Shown: positions 39,251-47,945 of the stretch, in pieces | Numbering within the stretch: position 1 is the first letter of the stretch | Layout: the number at the start of each line of letters is the position of its first letter | From: Streptomyces sp. P3 | Lineage (GTDB): Bacteria > Actinomycetota > Actinomycetes > Streptomycetales > Streptomycetaceae | DNA: 64,000 nucleotides | Direction: 5' to 3' | Assembly (NCBI GenBank): GCA_016893485.2 | Contig: JAFEKX020000001.1 | Span: 6,899,501-6,963,500, forward strand | Translations under genes and position numbers: made by a program | The notes under the pieces: generated by a model | Told to the model about the DNA's origin: nothing | Databases searched by the model: none | The model's input: the letters and a program-made list of their open reading frames with translations, nothing else

Positions 39251-39262
39251 GGTGGTGCGGGC

Positions 39263-39445
39263 TCAGCGGCGGAAGGTCTGGCGGATGCCGCCGTGGTTGT
39301 CGCCGTTGACGACGATGCCGCCGTTGGTGTTCTGCGGTTCGGCGGTGGTGTTGACCTGCGCTCCGGTGCCGACATGGGTCGGGCCGTCGGCGTTCTCGAT
39401 GACGGTCGTTGCCAGGTTCTTCAGGTCCTCGGTGCTGAGTGCCAC
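39263..39445 (-). CDS. 60-aa Asn/Gly-rich AICE protein
   Basis: Intact from GTG 39445 (MALSTEDLKNLATTVIENAD), with an AGGAGT site just upstream. The second half is rich in Asn, Thr and Gly (NTTAEPQNTNGGIVVNGDNH). Flanked on both sides by tRNA-like minihelices. Function unknown. Confidence 0.6.
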   Translation of the reverse strand: MALSTEDLKNLATTVIENADGPTHVGTGAQVNTTAEPQNTNGGIVVNGDNHGGIRQTFRR

Positions 39446-39491
39446 GGCTGTACTCCTGGGTTGGATCGGGCCGGCCGGTCGTGGCCGGAGT

Positions 39492-39540
39492 GCCCCGGGC
39501 GGGATTCGATCCCGCACCCTCACGGCATGGCTGCCGGGGC
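39492..39540 (-). other. tRNA acceptor/T-arm-like minihelix 2
   Basis: Minus strand: 7-bp stem GCCCCGG/CCGGGGC (39534-39540 with 39492-39498) stacked on a 5-bp stem GCGGG/CCCGC (39511-39515 with 39499-39503) closing the 7-nt loop ATCGAAT. Same architecture as minihelix 1 with an 18-nt spacer, and both are followed by (A/G)CTCCGGCC. Confidence 0.6.
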
Positions 39541-39552
39541 GGTCGTGCAGAG

Positions 39553-40005
39553 TCAGGCGTAGACGCGCTCGGCGCCGGCGGTGCGCAACGCGGTGTGCGC
39601 CACACGGGCCCGCAGGCCGGCCGCGTCCAACTCGCCCTCCGGGGCATCCCCGAGGGCCATCGCGGCGTTCACCGCTTCCTGCGCCAGCGTCAACAGGACC
39701 CGGTCTGCGGTGACCATGTGGAGCGTGTCCATGGCGCTGGTGACCTGCGAGCGGGCCGCGTAGCGGGCCTGCCGGGTGTCGGGGGTGTCGGACAGTCCGT
39801 CACGGCGGGCCACGATCTTCAGGTACTGCTGCTCGCGATGGCGGACCAACGCGGCAAGCAGGGCCGGTATCGCGTCGGCCAACGCCCGGCGGCGCTGTTC
39901 GGCCGTTGCGGCGCGGGTCGTGCGGGTCGTGGTCAGGTGCTGCATGAGGCCGGCCACGATGGTTCCGGCGAGCGTGCCCAGCACGGCGACGAGCGTTGCG
40001 ATCAT
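39553..40005 (-). CDS. 150-aa membrane-anchored AICE protein
   Basis: Intact from ATG 40005 (MIATLVAVLGTLAGTIVAGL), whose first 20 residues form a membrane anchor. A cytoplasmic helical part follows (AATAEQRRRALADAIPALLA; LTLAQEAVNAAMALGD). GGGAG ribosome site. First gene of the leftward operon. Similar small anchored proteins occur in Streptomyces mobile elements; function unknown. Confidence 0.6.
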   Translation of the reverse strand: MIATLVAVLGTLAGTIVAGLMQHLTTTRTTRAATAEQRRRALADAIPALLAALVRHREQQYLKIVARRDGLSDTPDTRQARYAARSQVTSAMDTLHMVTADRVLLTLAQEAVNAAMALGDAPEGELDAAGLRARVAHTALRTAGAERVYA

Positions 40006-40299
40006 GCGAACTCCCAAAGGGGAAGGGGTGTTCCGGCTCCCTGCCACCCCGCCCGTACGGCGAAGAGCCGGACGGGCGGGGAGGCAGCCGGCCGCCGCAA
40101 AGATCGCGGCGACGAGGCGAGGTGATGCGAATGTCTCCTTCGGGAACACGGGCCCCGGTTCAGGCGTATGGAGACGTGACCTTTCGGTCTAAGCCCTCCG
40201 GACTGCCAAGGGGTCGGGTCCCTCGCCCCCGCCGAAGCGGGGCCTCATGACCCCTCTCGGGGCCCTTTGCACACCGCGAATCGGAGGCGACTCCGTCAT
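40006..40299 (-). promoter_or_regulatory. Structured 5' leader of the leftward operon
   Basis: About 300 nt without a gene. It contains an imperfect hairpin of about 20 bp (core CCCCGCCCGT 40047-40056 with 40072-40081, extended by CTGCC/GGCAG and CCGG) and a CCCCGC-CGAA-GCGGGG hairpin (40227-40242). These could attenuate transcription from the repressed promoter upstream. Confidence 0.5.
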
Positions 40300-40344
40300 C
40301 TGGTGCGCACCAGTAGGTAACCATCTGGTGCGCACCAGAGTCAA
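40300..40344 (-). promoter_or_regulatory. Leftward operon promoter with two GntR-type operators
   Basis: The perfect palindrome CTGGTGCGCACCAG occurs at 40300-40313 and 40325-40338. On the minus strand a -35 TTGACT (40339-40344) is followed 18 nt later by TTACCT, so one operator fills the promoter spacer and the other covers the transcription start. The HutC-type GntR repressor encoded at 41637-42425 is the probable ligand. Confidence 0.65.
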
Positions 40345-40523
40345 GGGTCTTCGTCTGTTCGAGTAGCGATTGCTCGCCTCGGTGCATCTCTAGAAGACCC
40401 GTTTGGGAGGGGTGGCCGGTAGCCAACAGGCCTTAACTCCCGTCCTGTTAACCCCTGTTGACCTGCGGTGATGTGAGGCATGCTGGGAAGGTCAGTGAAT
40501 GGACCTATCGCCGGACGGTGGCT

Positions 40524-41653
40524 GTGAGCGCAGGACTGCGGAGCGCGCGAAAGGCGCGAGGCTGGTCTCAGGAACGACTGGTTCGCGAGATCGAGCAGTA
40601 CGCCCGGCAGCACGTCATGGACGTTCCGCAGACCGCGAGTTTGCGCGTGTACGTGTCCGAGTGGGAGAACGGCAAGCGCAACATCTCGGATCGCTACGCC
40701 GCGATACTTCGACAGCTCATGGGCGTCACGGACGCAGAGCTGAGGGGTGGTCCGCTCACGCTTCCCCGTCAGTGGCTGACGGATATGAGGAGCTGCTGAG
40801 CAGGATCGATTCGGCCAGTAGCGTCAGCCAGTCAATGGTGAAGGCGTTCGAGTCGCAGACTGAGCTACTGCGCACTATGGACCGACAGATGGGCGCGTCC
40901 AGTCTCGTGGATCAGATGACGGGGCATCTCGGTGCCCTCGAAGACGCGTTGAACTTCGCGGTCCTCCCGAATGCCCGGCGGCCTGTGGCGCTCGCGCTCG
41001 CGGGGGCGTCAACCCTTGCGGCATGGCAGGCGATTGACTCGGGCGCGGTTGAAAGGGCATGGCGACACTACGAACTCGCGAAACGCGCCGCTCGCGACGC
41101 TGAGGCCCCGATGTACCTCGCGCACGCGATGGCAGAGCAGGCGTACGTGTTGTGCGAGGCGGGGAGGCCAGCGCTCGGGGTTGACCTGGTCCGCGACGCC
41201 CAACGCACCCTTGGCCAGGCTGGATCACCCCGTCTTCGGGCGTGGCTGAGTGCGGCTGAAGCGGAGTTGTGCGCTCATGCGGGCATGCCCGACGACTGCC
41301 GGCGCGCCCTCGAAGTGGCCATGGCTACGATTCCGCCGGGTTCTGAGGACCGAGACCCGGACATGCTGAGCATCTTCCTGAATGGTGCTCATCTGGCCCG
41401 TTGGCACGGCAACGTGCTTGCCCTACTTGGCGACGGTGACGCGGTGACCAGCTTGTATGACGCGCTGGACGTGATGGACCCGACCTTTGTCCGAGCACAA
41501 GCAGGACTGCATGCCGACCTCGTACAGGCTCACTTGGCAAGAGCCGAGTACGACGACGCGCACACTCATCTGAGGCAGGCGCGACTGCTGGCGAGCCGCA
41601 CCGGTTCGGTACGGCAGCGCCGCCGTGTCGACCTTCTCAGCGCGAAGTTGTGA
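40524..41653 (+). CDS. XRE-type helix-turn-helix regulator with TPR-like C-terminus
   Basis: About 376 aa from GTG 40524 (MSAGLRSARKARGWSQERLV). The HTH spans residues about 5-60 (VSEWENGKRNISDRYAAILR at its end). After a lost base near 40765 the rest is helical and TPR-like (AWRHYELAKRAARDAEAPMY; AYVLCEAGRPALGVDLVRDA). Such proteins sense signals in Streptomyces regulation; here it may control the element. TTGACC at 40458-40463 is a good -35, with only a weak -10. Its end overlaps the convergent GntR-NUDIX gene by 17 bases. Confidence 0.75.
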
Positions 41654-42425
41654 CCCCCTGCTTGCCCCGGCTCGCAAGGATGTGGAGTAGAGCAACGAGG
41701 GTCCCGGAACCCATCAGTTCACCGCGAGCCATCAGGCCCGGGATGTCTGCCAACGGCACCCATTCGATGTGCCCGGCTTCTTCCAGATCAGTGGGGAGCC
41801 GACTTGGTCAGCTCCGTGTCCGACAAAGATCTCGTGAGGCGAATCGACCATGCCGACCATGGGCTGATACGTGACGACGTGGTCCACGGACTTCGGTCGC
41901 CACCCCGTCTCTTCTACGACCTCTCGTAGCGCTGTGTCTCCCGGCTCCTCGCCCTCGTCGACGATCCCGCCCGGGAGTTCCCAACCCCACTGCTGTGGAA
42001 CGAAGCGGTAGCGCCACATCATCAGGACGCGATCCTGATCGTCCAGAACCGCAGTGACGGCCACACGGTGAAGCTTCACGACGTGATGCTCGAAACGCTT
42101 CACGCCCGGCGGCTCCACGTCCCAGACCTGAAGCTTGACCCACGGGTTGTCGTAGATGTCCCGCTCACCGTGGATACGCCAAGGTTCCAGCCCCTCAGGT
42201 GCTGTGACGCTCACCGCACCTGGGACCCGGTACGAACTCCGCCCCCGAACCTCCAAGGCGCCCTCAGAGACGAGTAGGGCCAGTACCTGCCGTAGCGCGG
42301 TACGGCCGATGCCGAGTTCCTCTACGAGCGCCCGTTCCGAGGGGGAACTTATCGCCGGGGGCGTAGGTGCCCGTAGCCAGCCGATCGCGCAGCGTCTCGT
42401 AGACCTTCGTCGTCTTCGGTCCCAT
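41637..42425 (-). CDS. GntR-NUDIX fusion repressor (KorSA-like GntR domain)
   Basis: About 262 aa. ATG 42425 gives MGPKTTKVYETLRDRLATGT, then, after removing one extra C near 42343, the GntR winged helix (ALVEELGIGRTALRQVLALL). The C-terminal half is a NUDIX domain: ELPGGIVDEGEEPGDTALRE followed by VVEETGW, all key residues present. A lost base near 41793 hides the true C-terminus (HIEWVPLADIPGLMARGEL, stop 41637-41639). In pSAM2 the GntR protein KorSA represses transfer; a nucleotide-sensing NUDIX part could link repression to metabolism. GGAGAG ribosome site upstream. Confidence 0.8.
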
Positions 42426-42449
42426 CCGTGGAGCACTCTCCGTTCTCAG

Positions 42450-42463
42450 GTGGTGCATACCAG
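42450..42463 (-). promoter_or_regulatory. Operator before the GntR-NUDIX gene
   Basis: GTGGTGCATACCAG matches the operator CTGGTGCGCACCAG at 11 of 14 bases. It lies 25 bp before the ATG 42425 and directly after a TACGCT hexamer (minus strand), suggesting autoregulation. Confidence 0.5.
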
Positions 42464-42667
42464 CGTAGTGGGCCAGGGGCACACTGCCTCCAGTCTTGTG
42501 GGAAAGGGATGCGGGGCTGCCCGGATGGTTGGCGGCCCCGCGCGTTGCAGCAGGTCACAGGCTCCTTTCCGGGCCGTCTGTGGGCCGTACGAGGGTGACT
42601 GACGACGGCCGATAACGACCGACAACAACCACAGCCCGAACCTTCGGCCGCAGGTCACACGATTCGA

Positions 42668-42707
42668 TCTGCGACACTGGTAGGGCCATGCCTAAGCCCG
42701 GAGAACT
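42668..42707 (+). repeat. attR: 40-bp direct repeat, right copy
   Basis: Identical to attL at 27346-27385. It includes the start codon (42688) of the intact-side rlmN, so the element reconstitutes the gene's first codons while replacing everything upstream. Between 42459 and 42667 no gene is visible. Confidence 0.92.
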
Positions 42708-43793
42708 CACATTCGTCGCCCCCGCGGAGCCCAGAAGCCGCCGCGGCACCTCGCCGACCTCACGCCCGCCGAGCGCAAGGAAGTCGTCGCCGCGGTCGGG
42801 GAGAAGCCGTTTCGCGCCAAGCAGCTCTCGCAGCACTACTTCGCGCGGCTCGCGCACGACCCGGCGGAGTGGACCGACATCCCCGCCGCCTCGCGCGCCA
42901 AGCTGCAGGAGGCGCTGCTCCCTGAGCTGATGACCGTCGTACGGCATCTGTCGACCGACCAGGAGACCACGCGCAAGACGCTGTGGCGGCTGTTCGACGG
43001 GACGCTCGTCGAGTCCGTCCTGATGCGGTACCCGGACCGGGTCACCATGTGCATCAGCTCGCAGGCCGGGTGTGGCATGAACTGCCCGTTCTGCGCGACC
43101 GGTCAGGCCGGCCTGGACCGCAATCTGTCGACCGGCGAGATCGTGCACCAGATCGTGGACGGCATGCGGGCGCTGCGCGACGGCGAGATCCCCGGCGGGC
43201 CCGCGCGGCTCTCCAACATCGTCTTCATGGGCATGGGCGAGCCCCTCGCCAACTACAAGCGGGTCGTCCAGTCCATCCGCGCCCTCACCGACCCCGAGCC
43301 GGACGGCCTCGGCCTCTCGCAGCGCGGGATCACCGTCTCGACGGTCGGACTCGTCCCGGCGATCCACCGCTTCGCGGACGAGGGCTTCAAGTGTCGCCTC
43401 GCGATCTCGCTGCACGCGCCGGACGACGAGCTGCGCGACACCCTGGTCCCGGTGAACACCCGCTGGAAGGTCCGCGAGGTCCTCGACGCGGGCTGGGAGT
43501 ACGCGGCGAAGTCGGGCCGCCGCCTGTCCATCGAGTACGCGCTGATCCGCGACATCAACGACCAGGCGTGGCGCGGTGACCGCCTCGGCCGCCTCCTCAA
43601 GGGCAAGCCGGTGCACGTCAACCTCATCCCGCTGAACCCGACGCCGGGCTCGAAGTGGACCGCCTCCCGCCCCGAGGACGAGAAGGCGTTCGTCGAGGCC
43701 ATCGCGGCCCACGGCGTGCCGGTCACCGTCCGGGACACCCGCGGCCAGGAGATCGACGGAGCGTGCGGCCAGCTCGCCGCGACCGAGCGGTAG
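42688..43793 (+). CDS. rlmN: 23S rRNA/tRNA adenine-C2 methyltransferase RlmN
   Basis: Radical SAM enzyme that methylates A2503 of 23S rRNA and A37 of some tRNAs. ATG 42688 (MPKPGELTFVAP) lies inside attR. The radical SAM cluster CGMNCPFC is near 43075, followed by FMGMGEPLANY and the C-terminal TVRDTRGQEIDGACGQL with the second catalytic Cys. A lost C near 42727 (APRGAQKPPRHLADL expected) breaks the first 15 residues from the rest. About 368 aa. Its upstream sequence now belongs to the element, so expression may depend on it. Confidence 0.93.
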
Positions 43794-43827
43794 GCTGACC
43801 GGCGTAGGTACATCTTCATATTCCGAC

Positions 43828-43911
43828 AGGGGAGCGCCACAGCGCTGAGAGTGCGGGATTGTCCGCAGACCCTCTGAACCTCGCCCAGGTCATTCTGGGT
43901 AGGAAGTTCGG
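43828..43911 (+). ncRNA. TPP riboswitch
   Basis: THI-box features in order: GGGGAGC, CTGAGAGTG, CCCTCTGAACCT, and GGGTAGGAAG near the 3' end. It senses thiamine pyrophosphate and should repress the thiamine transporter genes that follow. A hairpin GCCCTGCCC/GGGCAGGGC (43931-43939 with 43949-43957) just after it is the likely expression platform. Confidence 0.9.
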
Positions 43912-43994
43912 TCATCACTCTTGCTGTTGCGCCCTGCCCGCGTCCCGTGGGCAGGGCCGCGTCTCTTCCTGGACACCCCAGGAGGAAAACAACC

Positions 43995-45065
43995 GTGCAC
44001 ACCAAGGCATTCATCGCCGCGGCCGTCGGCCTCGGGCTGCTCACGCTCTCCGCGTGCGGCTCGTCCGGCAGCGGCGGCGACTCCAAGACGGTCACCCTCG
44101 TCAGTCACGACTCGTGGGCCGTCTCGAAGAGTGTCCTCAAGGACTTCGAGAAGCGGTCCGGCTACACCGTCAAGGTCCTCAAGGACGGCGACGCCGGCCA
44201 GGCCGTCAACAAGGCGATCCTCACCAAGGACAACCCCCAGGGCGACGTCTTCTTCGGCGTCGACAACACCCTGCTCTCCCGCGCCCTCGACAACGGCCTC
44301 TTCCAGTCCTACGACGCGAAGGGCGCCGCGCTCGTCAAGCCCGAGTACCGCGTCGACCAGGCCAAGCACCGGGTCACGCCCATCGACACCGGCGACATCT
44401 GCGTCAACTACGACAAGGCCTACTTCAGCAAGCACAAGCTGACCCCGCCGACGTCCTTCGCCGACCTGGTCAAGCCGGAGTACAAGAACCTCCTCGTCAC
44501 CGAGAACGCGGCCACCTCCTCGCCCGGACTCGGCTTCCTGCTCGGCAGCGCGGCGCGGTACGAGGACGGGGGAGGCTGGCAGGCCTACTGGAAGAAGCTC
44601 AAGGCCAACGGCGTCAAGGTCGTCGACGGCTGGGAGCAGGCCTACGACCAGGAGTTCTCCGGTTCCGCCGGTGGCAAGAAGGCGGGCGGTGACCGGCCCC
44701 TCGTCGTCTCGTACGCCTCCTCGCCGCCCGCCGAGGTCATCTACGCCGACCCGAAGCCGACCACCGCGCCCACCGGGGTCTCGTACGGCACCTGCTTCCG
44801 GCAGACCGAGTACGCGGGGCTGCTCAGCAACGCGAAGAACACCAAGGGCGGCAAGGCGTTCCTCGACTTCCTGCTCACCAAGGAGTTCCAGCAGGACATG
44901 CCGCTCAACATGTTCGTCTACCCGGTGATCCAGGGCGCCCAGGTACCGCAGGAGTTCGAGCAGTACGGCCGTCAGGCCCCGGACCCCGAGACCATGGCGC
45001 CCGCGAAGATCGCCGCCGACCGGGACCAGTGGGTCAAGTCGTGGACCTCGCTCGTACTGAAGTAG
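43995..45065 (+). CDS. thiB: Thiamine ABC transporter substrate-binding lipoprotein
   Basis: Intact 356-aa frame from GTG 43995 with an AGGAGGAAAAC ribosome site. Signal peptide (AFIAAAVGLGLLTLSAC) with the lipobox LSAC. The mature part starts TVTLVSHDSWAVSKSVLKDF, typical of the ThiB family, and includes DIDTGDICVNYDK-like phrase TPIDTGDICVNYDKAYF. Placed directly under the TPP riboswitch, which supports thiamine uptake as its function. Confidence 0.9.
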   Translation: MHTKAFIAAAVGLGLLTLSACGSSGSGGDSKTVTLVSHDSWAVSKSVLKDFEKRSGYTVKVLKDGDAGQAVNKAILTKDNPQGDVFFGVDNTLLSRALDNGLFQSYDAKGAALVKPEYRVDQAKHRVTPIDTGDICVNYDKAYFSKHKLTPPTSFADLVKPEYKNLLVTENAATSSPGLGFLLGSAARYEDGGGWQAYWKKLKANGVKVVDGWEQAYDQEFSGSAGGKKAGGDRPLVVSYASSPPAEVIYADPKPTTAPTGVSYGTCFRQTEYAGLLSNAKNTKGGKAFLDFLLTKEFQQDMPLNMFVYPVIQGAQVPQEFEQYGRQAPDPETMAPAKIAADRDQWVKSWTSLVLK

Positions 45066-46723
45066 CGGAGGCGGCCCCGCGAAAGTCCCCGGGAACAGGG
45101 GCAACGCGACGCGGCTCTGCCTCATGGCCCTGCCCGTCGCGTTCTTCGCGGTGTTCTTCGCCTACCCCGTCGCCGCGATCGTCGCGCGCGGCCTCAAGGT
45201 CGGCGGCGCCTGGCAACTGGGCCGTATCGGGGACGTGTTGGTCGAGTCCGACATCCGGCACGTCCTCTGGTTCACCACCTGGCAGGCGCTCGCGTCCACC
45301 GCGCTCACGCTCCTGATCGCGCTCCCCGGCGCGTATGTCTTCGCGCGCTTCGACTTCCCGGGCAGACATGTGCTGCGGGCCGTCGTGACGGTTCCGTTCG
45401 TGCTGCCGACGGTCGTCGTCGGTACGGCGTTCCTCGCGCTCGTCGGCCGGGGCGGACTCCTCGACGACCTGGGGGCGTACGGCTGGACACCACCGTGTGG
45501 GCCATCCTGCTCGCGCACGTCTTCTTCAACTACGCGGTCGTCGTACGGACGGTGGGCGGCCTCTGGGCGCAGCTCGACCCGCGTCAGGAGGAGGCCGCGC
45601 GGATGCTCGGCGCCTCCCGGCCGCGGGCCTGGCGGACGGTGACGCTGCCCGCGCTCGGGCCCGCCGTGGCCGCCGCCGCGCTGATGGTCTTCCTCTTCAC
45701 CTTCACGTCGTTCGGCGTGGTCCAGATCCTCGGCGGCCCGACCTTCTCCACCCTCGAAGTCGAGATCTACCGCCAGACCTCCGAGGTCTTCGATCTGTCC
45801 ACGGCGGCCGTCCTGACGATCGTGCAGTTCGTCGCGGTCGGCGCGATCCTCGCCGTGCACGCCTGGACGGTACGGCGACGGGAGAGCGTCCTACGGCTCG
45901 TGGACCCGGCGGTGACCGCACGGCGCCCGCGCGGGGCCGGCCAATGGGCCCTGCTGGCCGGAGTCGTCGCGTCCATCGCCGTGCTGCTCCTGCTGCCGCT
46001 CGCCGTGCTGGTCCAACGCTCGCTGGACACAGCGGACTTCGGCTACTACCGGGCGCTGACCCACGACGACGGCGGCACCTTCCTCGTCCCGCCGATCGCC
46101 GCGATCGGCAACTCGCTGGAGTACGCCGTCGCCGCCACCGCCATCGCCGTGGTGATCGGCGGACTCGCCGCCGCCGCCCTCACGCGGCGCGATGCCGGGC
46201 GGCTGGTGCGGGGCTTCGACGCGCTGCTGATGCTGCCGCTCGGGGTGTCGGCGGTCACCGTCGGCTTCGGGTTCCTGATCTCGCTCGACAAACCCCGCTG
46301 GATCTGCGGAGTTCATGGATTTTGGTGCCGCTCGCGCAGGCGCTGGTCGGCGTCCCCTTCGTCGTACGGACGATGCTGCCCGTGCTGCGGGCGGTGGACG
46401 GGCGGCTGCGGGAGGCGGCGGCCGTCCTCGGGGCGTCGCCGTGGCGGGTGTGGCGCGAGGTCGATCTGCCGCTGGTACGGCGGGCGTTGCTGATCGCCGC
46501 CGGGTTCGCGTTCGCGGTGTCGCTGGGCGAGTTCGGGGCGACCGTGTTCATCGCGCGGCCCGACAACCCGACCCTGCCGGTCACGGTGGCCCGGCTGCTG
46601 TCGCGCCCCGGTGATCTCAACTACGGCCAGGCGATGGCCCTTTCGACGATTCTGATGCTGGTGTGCGCGGTGGCCCTGCTGGTCCTGGAGCGGCTGCGCA
46701 CCGACCGGACCGGGGAGTTCTAG
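45044..46723 (+). CDS. thiP: Thiamine ABC transporter permease
   Basis: About 560 aa with two fused permease halves, as in ThiP. Each half has a cytoplasmic EAA-like loop (EEAARMLGASRPRAWRTVTLP; REAAAVLGASPWRVWREVDL). About 12 hydrophobic segments. The start is likely GTG 45044, overlapping the thiB end by 22 bases. Lost bases near 45090, 45480 and 46304 (DKPPLDLRSSWIL expected) break it. Stop at 46721-46723 abuts the ATPase start. Confidence 0.88.
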
Positions 46724-47803
46724 ATGCCGCCGAACATGCCGCCGAACATGCCGCCGAGCGTGGAGCCGGCCCCTGCGCCGACGATGCTGCTCAGCCTTGA
46801 GGGCGCGACCGTACGGTTCGGTGGGCGCCCGGTGCTGGACGCCGTCGACCTGGGTGTCGCCGAGCACGAGATCGTGTGTGCTCGGGCCGAGCGGCAGCGG
46901 CAAGTCGACGCTGTTGCGGGCGGTCGCCGGGCTCCAACCCCTGGACGCCGGGCGGGTGTTGCTCGACGGCAGGGACCAGTCCGGTGTGCCCGCGCACAAG
47001 CGGGGCGTGGGTCTGATGTTCCAGGACCACCAGCTGTTCCCGCAGCGGGACGTGGCAGGCAACGTGGCCTTCGGGCTGCGCATGCACGGGGCGTCGAAGC
47101 GGCAACAGGACGACCGGGTGGGCGAGTTGCTCGACCTGGTCGGACTGCCGGGCGCGGCCCGCCGTGCCGTCGCCGGGCTGTCCGGCGGTGAGCAGCAACG
47201 GGTGGCGCTGGCCCGGGCGTTGGCGCCCCGGCCCCGGCTCCTCATGCTCGACGAGCCGCTCGGCCAGCTCGACCGGTCGCTGCGGGAGCGGCTGGTCGTC
47301 GAACTCCGGGAACTCTTCGGCACGTTGGGCACGACCGTGCTCGCGGTCACGCACGACCAGGGCGAGGCGTTCGCGCTGGCCGACCGGGTGGTGGTGATGC
47401 GGGACGGGCGAATCGCCCAGTCCGGTACGCCGCTCGAGGTCTGGCGGCACCCCGCCGACGAGTTCGTGGCCCGCTTCCTCGGCTTCGACAACGTGGTGGA
47501 GGCCACGGTCGCGGGGAGGCCGCCGACACCCCCTGGGGCAAGGTCCCGGTCCCCGAGGACGCTCCCCAGGGCACCCGCAGCCTCCTCGTACGCCCGGCCG
47601 GGGTACGGCTGTTGCCCGCCGACGAGGGCCTGCGCTGCACGGTCGCCGCCCGCACCTTCAAGGGCACCCACGTCGCCGTACAGCTCCAGCCGGAGGACGC
47701 GCCGCGCCTGGAGGCGGCCTGCGCGCTGCGGGCGGCGCCTGAGGTCGGGAGCGCGGTCGGGGTGGAGTTCGACGCGGCGGAGATCGTCGTACTCGACGGC
47801 TAG
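46724..47803 (+). CDS. thiQ: Thiamine ABC transporter ATP-binding protein
   Basis: About 360 aa. Walker A is GPSGSGKST after a two-base GT loss near 46880 (IVCVLGPSG expected); signature LSGGEQQR, Walker B RLLMLDEP and the switch THD follow. A C-terminal TOBE-like domain (PADEGLRCTVAARTFKGTHV) is restored after a lost G near 47516. The N-terminus has a threefold 12-bp repeat encoding MPPN. It energises ThiBP transport at the membrane. Confidence 0.9.
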
Positions 47804-47885
47804 CGGGCGGGCGGGTCACCGGCTGCCCTGAACCGCACCGCGCCCGCGGGTCACCAGCCCGCTCCACGAACAGGTCCGCGCACGC

Positions 47886-47920
47886 GTGTGGCCCGTCCCC
47901 ACGAACCGGACGGGCCACAC
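47886..47920. terminator. Bidirectional terminator between thiQ and the LAETG protein gene
   Basis: Perfect 13-bp stem (47886-47898 with 47908-47920), loop 9 nt, followed by a short T-run TTTTT at 47938-47942. It lies between two convergent genes. Confidence 0.8.
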
Positions 47921-47945
47921 CAGCGGGTTTTTCAGCGGCTGTTGA

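Larger units (their letters stand above)
27346..42707. mobile_element. Integrated AICE-type element at the start of rlmN
   Basis: A segment of about 15.4 kb between two exact 40-bp copies of the rlmN start region. It has the module set of actinomycete integrative-conjugative elements: tyrosine integrase and excisionase at the left end, primase-polymerase and DUF3987 replication genes, TraB-like translocase, DUF2637 membrane protein, many small ATGA-coupled genes and a GntR-NUDIX regulator. Nearly all genes run leftwards from a promoter near 40340; the exceptions are a small membrane protein (33094) and an XRE-type regulator (40524). Confidence 0.9.

Noticed and set aside
39204..39260. A tRNA gene in the element
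   Set aside because: Only acceptor and T-arm-like stems exist; there is no anticodon or D arm and no CCA. Reported as a minihelix instead.
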